A stretch of DNA of 18,593 nt, from NCBI GenBank assembly GCA_027622635.1, contig JAQBYK010000007.1, positions 1 to 18,593 of the forward strand, in the 5' to 3' direction. The number at the start of each line of letters is the position of its first letter. Position 1 is the stretch's first letter. The stretch comes from a bacterium. Lineage in GTDB: Bacteria; Patescibacteriota; Gracilibacteria; UBA1369; LOWO2-01-FULL-3. Below, piece after piece: positions 14,843 to 18,593 of the stretch. A program made the translations under genes and the position numbers. Under the pieces are notes generated by a model. That model was not told the origin of the DNA. It made no database searches and was given only the letters and a program-made list of their open reading frames with translations.

Positions 14843-15541
14843 ATGGATAATAAAAAAAATCGTTTTAGGGAATTAGATTTGTTAAGAGGTTTTGCCGTAC
14901 TTGCTATGATTGTGTTTCACGCGTTTTTTTTGTTGGATTATTATGGTGAATACAGTTTTGAGATGTTTTCGGGGTGGTGGCATGTTTTGGGTCAGTTTGT
15001 GCGGTTTAGTTTCCTTGGACTAGTCGGTATTTCAATGGTGATCTCTTATCAAAAGTCCCATTCAAGGGTTAGACAATTATATAGGGGATTTAAGGTTTTA
15101 ATTTTTGCAATGCTTGTAAGCTTCGTGACGTATTTTGCTGTTGGTGAAGAATTCATCAGATTTGGAATCTTACACTTAATAGCTTTTAGCATTATTGTTT
15201 TGAGTTTTATTGTCGATCGAAAATACATTTCATTGTTAATAGGAATTTTGCTTATATATTTGCCATTTCTGAATGAAAATATTAATTCCTTGTTGTTTAT
15301 TGATTTTGGGAAATATGGAATAGATTATTTTCCAATTTTCCCATGGATGGGCATAGTTGCTTTTGGAATATTCCTTGGACATTTCTTGTATCCTAAGGGG
15401 GAAGCTCTATTTAAGATTGATTTGCCGCAGAAAATGCTTGGTCTTTATTGGTTTGGGAAAAAGGCACTTTGGATCTACATGGTGCATGTGCCGATAATAA
15501 TTGGAGTTTTTTGGGCCATTGGTTTGTTAAAGCCTTTTTAA
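14843..15541 (+). CDS. Membrane protein of the HGSNAT/DUF1624 (heparan-alpha-glucosaminide N-acetyltransferase-like) family
   Basis: This 232-residue polytopic membrane protein begins FRELDLLRGFAVLAMIVFHAFF, the family signature, with Asp12, Arg15-Gly16 and His26. It has roughly seven hydrophobic helices and no cleavable signal. Members of this acyltransferase-like superfamily are thought to move acyl groups across or at the membrane onto sugars or glycans; the substrate here cannot be told from sequence. It is compact and lacks any extra soluble domain. It is divergent from rpoB and convergent with the ABC permease, overlapping its 3' end by 15 bp. The ATG at 14843 has no Shine-Dalgarno, and a possible -10 box would place the transcript start at or next to the ATG. 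Family call is good; function is uncertain. Confidence 0.85.
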   Translation: MDNKKNRFRELDLLRGFAVLAMIVFHAFFLLDYYGEYSFEMFSGWWHVLGQFVRFSFLGLVGISMVISYQKSHSRVRQLYRGFKVLIFAMLVSFVTYFAVGEEFIRFGILHLIAFSIIVLSFIVDRKYISLLIGILLIYLPFLNENINSLLFIDFGKYGIDYFPIFPWMGIVAFGIFLGHFLYPKGEALFKIDLPQKMLGLYWFGKKALWIYMVHVPIIIGVFWAIGLLKPF

Positions 15542-15549
15542 GGCTTTAA
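15527..15549. terminator. Perfect palindrome holding both stop codons of two convergent genes
   Basis: A 10-bp perfect stem (15527-15536 with 15540-15549) has a 3-nt TTT loop on the plus strand. It contains the TAA of the plus-strand gene (15539-15541) and the TAA of the minus-strand permease (complement of 15527-15529). Neither strand has a U tract after it, so it is an atypical two-way terminator or a 3'-end protecting hairpin. It encodes the last residues of both proteins. Confidence 0.55.
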
Positions 15550-16801
15550 TCGGACTTATGTTTGCTGCCTTTGTGGCCGGAAGATACGCGGAAAGTACAC
15601 TTAGAAGTGTGCCGAATATCATTGTGAGCACTATTAGTTTTGGACTGATTACAAACAATGTATCCGGTCTGAATGTGGTTTGAGATAGTTGATTTAGGCC
15701 GATAGAGTCTATTATTTTGCTTCCCAGAAGTCCCAGGATTACTCCTATAGTGCTCCCGATTAAGCCGACTATTCCAGCTTCTATTAAAATCAATCTTTTT
15801 ATATGTGATTTTGTTGCGCCGAGCGCACGGAAGAGTCCTATCTCCTTTGTTCTTTCGGCAACGGTTGCAAGGAAGGTGCTTATAATTGCAATTGCCGCGG
15901 TAAGTAGGATGATTAGGCTGATAATTCCAAGTGAACTGCGAAGATATGCGAATTTTGCTTCTACGTCTTTGAGATTTTTTTGATAATAGGCCGTGTTGTA
16001 GCCCATAGCTTCTATTTGATTTGCTATGGCCGGTGTACTTAGCGCGTCCTGCGTTTCAACGAATAATTCAAGGAATTTACCGCTTTCGTTGTCTGTGTAT
16101 TTTTTGTTTAATTCTAAAACTATTTCGTCTGATAGAGTTACTCCGATTAAATTTACTTTATCCGAAAATCCTACAACCTCCAGTTTCACCTTTTTACTGC
16201 GGTCATTTGAAATTGGGAAAAATGTTGAGTAATTGGGATACAGTATTAATTCTTTTCCGAGTAAACTCTCTTCCGACATTAGTGGGAGGTTTTGTGGAGT
16301 TGCAACTGTCAGGTTGTAGAGATCCAGGATTTTTCGTGGGATGAGAGCCGGATATGGTTCTTCACTTTTTCTCCATATTTCAGGACTTTGGAGATCGCCT
16401 TGTATGAATTCTTCCGGTACACCAAATACCATTGTGTCTGTAACTAAACTCATTCCCAGGAGACTTACTTCCAGTGATGCGAAATTATTGAATTGAATTT
16501 CCGGATGGATTTTTTTGACTCCATTTATTTTTGATATTTCATTTATGCTTTCTTGGCTGAGTTTCCCTTCTTCGCTGCGAGTTAGGAATGCCACTACTCC
16601 GGTGTCGTCTGTTTTTGGGCGAACAGTTATTTGTGTAAGTGGACTTTTCTTTTCAATTTCTTCAAAGGTAGCGGATTTTATTCCGCTGGATAGACCCAAA
16701 AATACGATTAATGATGCTGTTCCTATGGCTATGCTTAAACTTGCCAGGAATGTTCTGAATTTTTTCTCTCGGATATTTTGTAGAGCGAGTTTAGTTAGCA
16801 T
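15527..16801 (-). CDS. ABC transporter permease, MacB/FtsX-like (LolC/E type)
   Basis: This 424-residue membrane protein has the standard MacB-FtsX layout. TM1 lies at about 17-39 after an amphipathic LALQNIREKKFRTFLASL segment, then a large extracytoplasmic domain of about 230 residues, then three C-terminal TM helices. The coupling segment ERTKEIGLFRALGATKSHIKRLI contacts the ATPase. Such permeases work by mechanotransmission, expelling lipoproteins, peptides or other substrates rather than channelling them through the membrane. I chose ATG 16801 because it gives the family N-terminus; an upstream in-frame start at 16849 would overlap the ATPase gene by 23 bp. It lies 25 bp after the ATPase gene in the same operon. 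The substrate is unknown. Its last codons are inside the palindrome at 15527-15549. Confidence 0.92.
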   Translation of the reverse strand: MLTKLALQNIREKKFRTFLASLSIAIGTASLIVFLGLSSGIKSATFEEIEKKSPLTQITVRPKTDDTGVVAFLTRSEEGKLSQESINEISKINGVKKIHPEIQFNNFASLEVSLLGMSLVTDTMVFGVPEEFIQGDLQSPEIWRKSEEPYPALIPRKILDLYNLTVATPQNLPLMSEESLLGKELILYPNYSTFFPISNDRSKKVKLEVVGFSDKVNLIGVTLSDEIVLELNKKYTDNESGKFLELFVETQDALSTPAIANQIEAMGYNTAYYQKNLKDVEAKFAYLRSSLGIISLIILLTAAIAIISTFLATVAERTKEIGLFRALGATKSHIKRLILIEAGIVGLIGSTIGVILGLLGSKIIDSIGLNQLSQTTFRPDTLFVISPKLIVLTMIFGTLLSVLSAYLPATKAANISPIKALKRL

Positions 16802-16818
16802 TGCAAGAATTTTAAGAG

Positions 16819-16840
16819 GGATTTCCTTAGCCGGAAATCC
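16819..16840 (-). repeat. Intercistronic hairpin at the ATPase/permease junction
   Basis: Arms 16819-16826 and 16833-16840 are perfectly complementary (8 bp; GGATTTCC with GGAAATCC) around a 6-nt loop that contains the TAA stop of the ATPase. The permease ATG is 17 nt downstream on the mRNA. No U tract follows, so termination is unlikely; an effect on relative expression of the two genes is possible. Confidence 0.45.
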
Positions 16841-17475
16841 TGCCGTCACTTATTTTAATTATTCGATTGGCTGCTTTTGCGATGTGTGGATCGTGTGTAG
16901 CGATAATTAAAGTTGTGTTGTGTTTTTTGTGCAGTTTCTTTAGTAGATCAAGAATAGTTTTTCCTGTTTTTAGATCCAGGTTTCCTGTTGGTTCATCTGC
17001 AAGGATTATTTTTGGGTGATTGATCAGGGCACGAGCTATTGCTGTTCTTTGTTTTTGGCCTCCGGATAGTTCGCTTACCTTTGCGTTTAATTTGTTTTCC
17101 AGATCCACTTCCTTAATCATTTGTTTAGCATATATTTCGTCTTTTGTCAGGATGATTAAAAAAAGTTGGTAGAAGAACGTTATTTTTTACACTTAAGAAT
17201 GGTTCAAGATGGAATTCCTGAAATATGAATCCAACCGAGCTGTTCCTGTATTTAGACAATTCGAGGTCGCTATAGCTGCTGATGCGTTTGTTGCTAATGA
17301 ATACTTCTCCTTCATCCGGTGAATCCAGTCCACCTATTATATTAAGCAGGCTTGATTTACCCGACCCTGAAGGTCCGATTAATGCTACAAATTCACCTTC
17401 TTTGATCTCAAGATTGATGTTGGTTAGCGCCGTTTCGGATTTGAAAATTCTTGAGACTGATTTTATTTTAATCAT
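16827..17475 (-). pseudogene. ABC transporter ATP-binding protein (LolD/MacB type), frameshifted at a T7 run
   Basis: The ATPase partner of the downstream permease is split over two frames. The first part (17475-17125) has Walker A GPSGSGKSS (34-42) and the Q-loop FIFQE with Gln86, then ends at TAA 17125-17127. The second frame has the signature LSGGQKQR, Walker B IILADEPTGNLD and the switch His in ATHDPH, ending at TAA 16827-16829. Dropping one T from the T7 run (complement of 17158-17164) rejoins them as a 215-residue protein of normal LolD-like length, with LTKDEIYAKQMIKEVDLENKL bridging the break. It may be a sequencing or assembly error, a real recent mutation, or a slippage site. All nucleotide-binding motifs and the downstream permease are intact, which favours error or slippage over old decay. 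The start is ATG 17475, 27 bp after the isomerase gene. Confidence 0.85.
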
Positions 17476-17482
17476 CTCGAGT

Positions 17483-17491
17483 ATTCTAGCA
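17483..17491 (-). promoter_or_regulatory. Possible extended -10 promoter for the ABC exporter genes
   Basis: On the minus strand TGC-TAGAAT (extended TG motif plus a 5/6 -10 box) sits so that transcription would start at or within 1-2 nt of the ATG at 17475, a potentially leaderless mRNA. No good -35 box is seen. Confidence 0.45.
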
Positions 17492-17502
17492 CAAAAATTA
17501 AT

Positions 17503-18336
17503 TTATGCAGGAGGTTGTTCTGTTGGAGCTTCTGCCGGAGCTTCTGTAGAAGCAGTCGGTGTAGCATCACTTGAGCTTTCTCCTGACACATCTACGTTAG
17601 TGTAATATTTATCGAAGAATTTTTTGGCTCTTCCCAGTTCTTCCAAAACTGTTTCATCATCTCCTACTTTCAAATGTCTTGGGAGTATTTTTAGTGCGAT
17701 TGCTCCTGGGTATTTATCTTGTCTGAGTTTTGTAAGCAGGCTTTCCAGTGGTAGGACACCCTCTGTTGGTGGAGAATATTTCTTTCCATGATAAACGTTT
17801 GAAAGGTGGACATGTACTAAGAATTTTTTGAATGCCGCATATGCACGAATTAAGTCTTTTTGCATTTCTCCAATGCGAGCTGTGTCCAAAGAAATGTGTT
17901 TGAAATCCTTTAGATCTTGAGTGTTGGACATTGCGTGTTCCCTCAGTATTCCCAGGAATGTTCCTTTTGGAGCATTTTCTAAAGCTATTGAAATAAATTC
18001 TTTTTCACGAATTTTCGGGATTTCTTTTTTAAGATAAGATTGAAGTTTGAATTCTGTAATTTTTGGTGGTTGAAGAATTATAACTTTTGCACCGATTTCT
18101 TTGCTTAATTCTACTATATGCTTGAATCTTTTTGGCTGAATTTCATCAGGCGCTGAAACAGCATGAACAGGTAGTTGATACTGCTCAATTAAGGTTTTTA
18201 TGTATTTGATGTTGTAGGTATCGTAAAGATTATAGTCGATTGCAAGATCTATGCCATCATATCCGGCCTGTTTAGTCAGATCAAATATTCTGTTTAGGCC
18301 ATACCCTTTTAGCGAATCTGTGCAAAGAAGTAACAT
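17503..18336 (-). CDS. Sugar phosphate isomerase/epimerase-like TIM-barrel protein (AP endonuclease 2 superfamily)
   Basis: This 277-residue protein shows the xylose-isomerase-like TIM-barrel pattern: GYDGIDLAID early, LPVHAVSAP, KVIILQPP, ISIALENAP with Glu120, HISLDTARIG with Asp151, VHVHLSN with His177, and GAIALKILPRHL. Glu120, Asp151 and His177 match metal ligands of the family, but the position near 216 that is usually Glu is Lys, so catalysis may be altered. After about residue 245 the protein ends in a low-complexity Ser/Thr/Ala/Pro/Glu tail not expected of the barrel. ATG 18336 is preferred over an upstream in-frame start at 18396 because a good promoter lies between them. It follows serS by about 80 bp on the same strand. 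The substrate is unknown; an endonuclease IV role is unlikely at this length and motif content. Confidence 0.8.
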   Translation of the reverse strand: MLLLCTDSLKGYGLNRIFDLTKQAGYDGIDLAIDYNLYDTYNIKYIKTLIEQYQLPVHAVSAPDEIQPKRFKHIVELSKEIGAKVIILQPPKITEFKLQSYLKKEIPKIREKEFISIALENAPKGTFLGILREHAMSNTQDLKDFKHISLDTARIGEMQKDLIRAYAAFKKFLVHVHLSNVYHGKKYSPPTEGVLPLESLLTKLRQDKYPGAIALKILPRHLKVGDDETVLEELGRAKKFFDKYYTNVDVSGESSSDATPTASTEAPAEAPTEQPPA

Positions 18337-18359
18337 GTTTGATTTTTTAAGCTCGATAC

Positions 18360-18388
18360 ATTTTATCACGAAAACGCCTTTGTAGCAA
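18360..18388 (-). promoter_or_regulatory. Promoter for the isomerase-like gene
   Basis: On the minus strand there is TTGCTA (18383-18388, 4/6), a 17-bp spacer, and TAAAAT (18360-18365, 5/6). The predicted start is about 18353, giving a 17-nt leader before ATG 18336. It lies just after the serS stop. Confidence 0.65.
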
Positions 18389-18415
18389 TAAGGCATAGAG
18401 CAAATTTACGAGGTG

Positions 18416-18593
18416 TCACTTCTTTTCAATCTTTGTCTCAATCTTTGTTCGGCCTCCCATGTATGGTTGTAGGATCTCGGGCACTTTGACTGATCCGTCT
18501 TTTTGTTGGTAATTTTCAATGATTGCTACAAGGGTTCGAGCTATCGCTATAGCTGTTCCGTTTAAAGTGTGGGCGTATGTATTTCCTTTTTCA
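18416..18593 (-). CDS. serS: Seryl-tRNA synthetase, C-terminal end only
   Basis: The last 58 codons of a class II seryl-tRNA synthetase are in the window; the 5' part lies beyond the edge. The C-terminal motif 3 region is clear: NTYAHTLNGTAIAIARTLVA, whose Arg contacts ATP in class II enzymes, followed by IIENYQQKDGSVKVPEILQPYMGG, the conserved ending of bacterial SerRS. The enzyme charges tRNA-Ser and tRNA-Sec with serine. The gene ends at TGA (18416-18418). The protein finishes at the usual place there, which supports TGA as a stop codon in this genome and argues against the Gly-recoded TGA of Gracilibacteria and Absconditabacteria. Confidence 0.96.
   Translation of the reverse strand, partial: EKGNTYAHTLNGTAIAIARTLVAIIENYQQKDGSVKVPEILQPYMGGRTKIETKIEKK

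Noticed and set aside
16802..16849. Earlier in-frame start for the ABC permease
   Set aside because: It would overlap the ATPase gene by 23 bp and add residues not seen in the family; ATG 16801 gives the typical N-terminus.
18337..18396. Earlier in-frame start for the isomerase-like protein
   Set aside because: A well-spaced promoter lies within this segment, and the barrel homology begins at the ATG at 18336.
18416..18418. Alternative genetic code with TGA read as Gly or Trp
   Set aside because: serS ends at this TGA at the expected C-terminus, and no conserved protein here needs an in-frame TGA to be read through.
1..18593. Search for tRNA, rRNA, CRISPR arrays, insertion sequences, phage or defence genes
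   Set aside because: No cloverleaf, rRNA segment, regularly spaced repeat, transposase or terminal inverted repeats were found by reading; the region is core genome.

Overview
The window is AT-rich bacterial chromosome carrying a dense block of core information-processing genes, almost all on the minus strand. Read in the direction of transcription (high to low coordinates) the order is: 3' end of serS; a TIM-barrel sugar isomerase/epimerase-like gene; a LolD/MacB-type ABC exporter pair whose ATPase is frameshifted; then, after a convergent plus-strand HGSNAT/DUF1624-type membrane gene, rpoB - ssb - rpoC - rpsL - rpsG - fusA - tuf; then a plus-strand unrecognised gene; then rpsJ and a partial Na+/Ca2+ antiporter. 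No rRNA, tRNA, CRISPR array or mobile element was seen.

Organism: the genetic code is standard (serS ends at TGA, rpoC at TAG, the other visible stops are TAA). None of the start codons examined has a convincing Shine-Dalgarno sequence, even those of ribosomal proteins and EF-Tu, whereas the promoters are close to the sigma-70 consensus. ssb lies between rpoB and rpoC, rplKAJL does not precede rpoB, and rpsJ is not followed by rplC/rplD. Together these suggest an uncultured or atypical lineage, possibly Patescibacteria/CPR with the standard code (for example Peregrinibacteria-like). That placement is an inference and is not proven by the sequence.

Region by region: 1-1306 antiporter and rpsJ. 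1307-1464 divergent promoters. 1465-1953 orphan gene, followed by a two-way terminator. 2017-6405 str cluster (tuf, fusA, rpsG, rpsL), where tuf, fusA and rpsL each have their own promoter whose -35 box lies within about 10 bp of the upstream stop codon. 6482-14703 the rpoC/ssb/rpoB operon. 14704-14804 an RNA polymerase operon leader with a strong promoter and mutually exclusive RNA structures that end in a U7 tract touching the rpoB start codon. 14843-15541 membrane acyltransferase-like gene, convergent with the ABC permease through a perfect palindrome that holds both stop codons. 15527-17475 ABC exporter. 17503-18336 isomerase-like protein. 18416-18593 serS.

The strongest candidates for undescribed biology are the rpoB attenuator-like leader, the rpoB-ssb-rpoC order linking transcription to single-strand DNA binding, and two hairpin elements shared between the mRNA leaders of translation genes: one between tuf and rpsL, the other between tuf and rpsJ.
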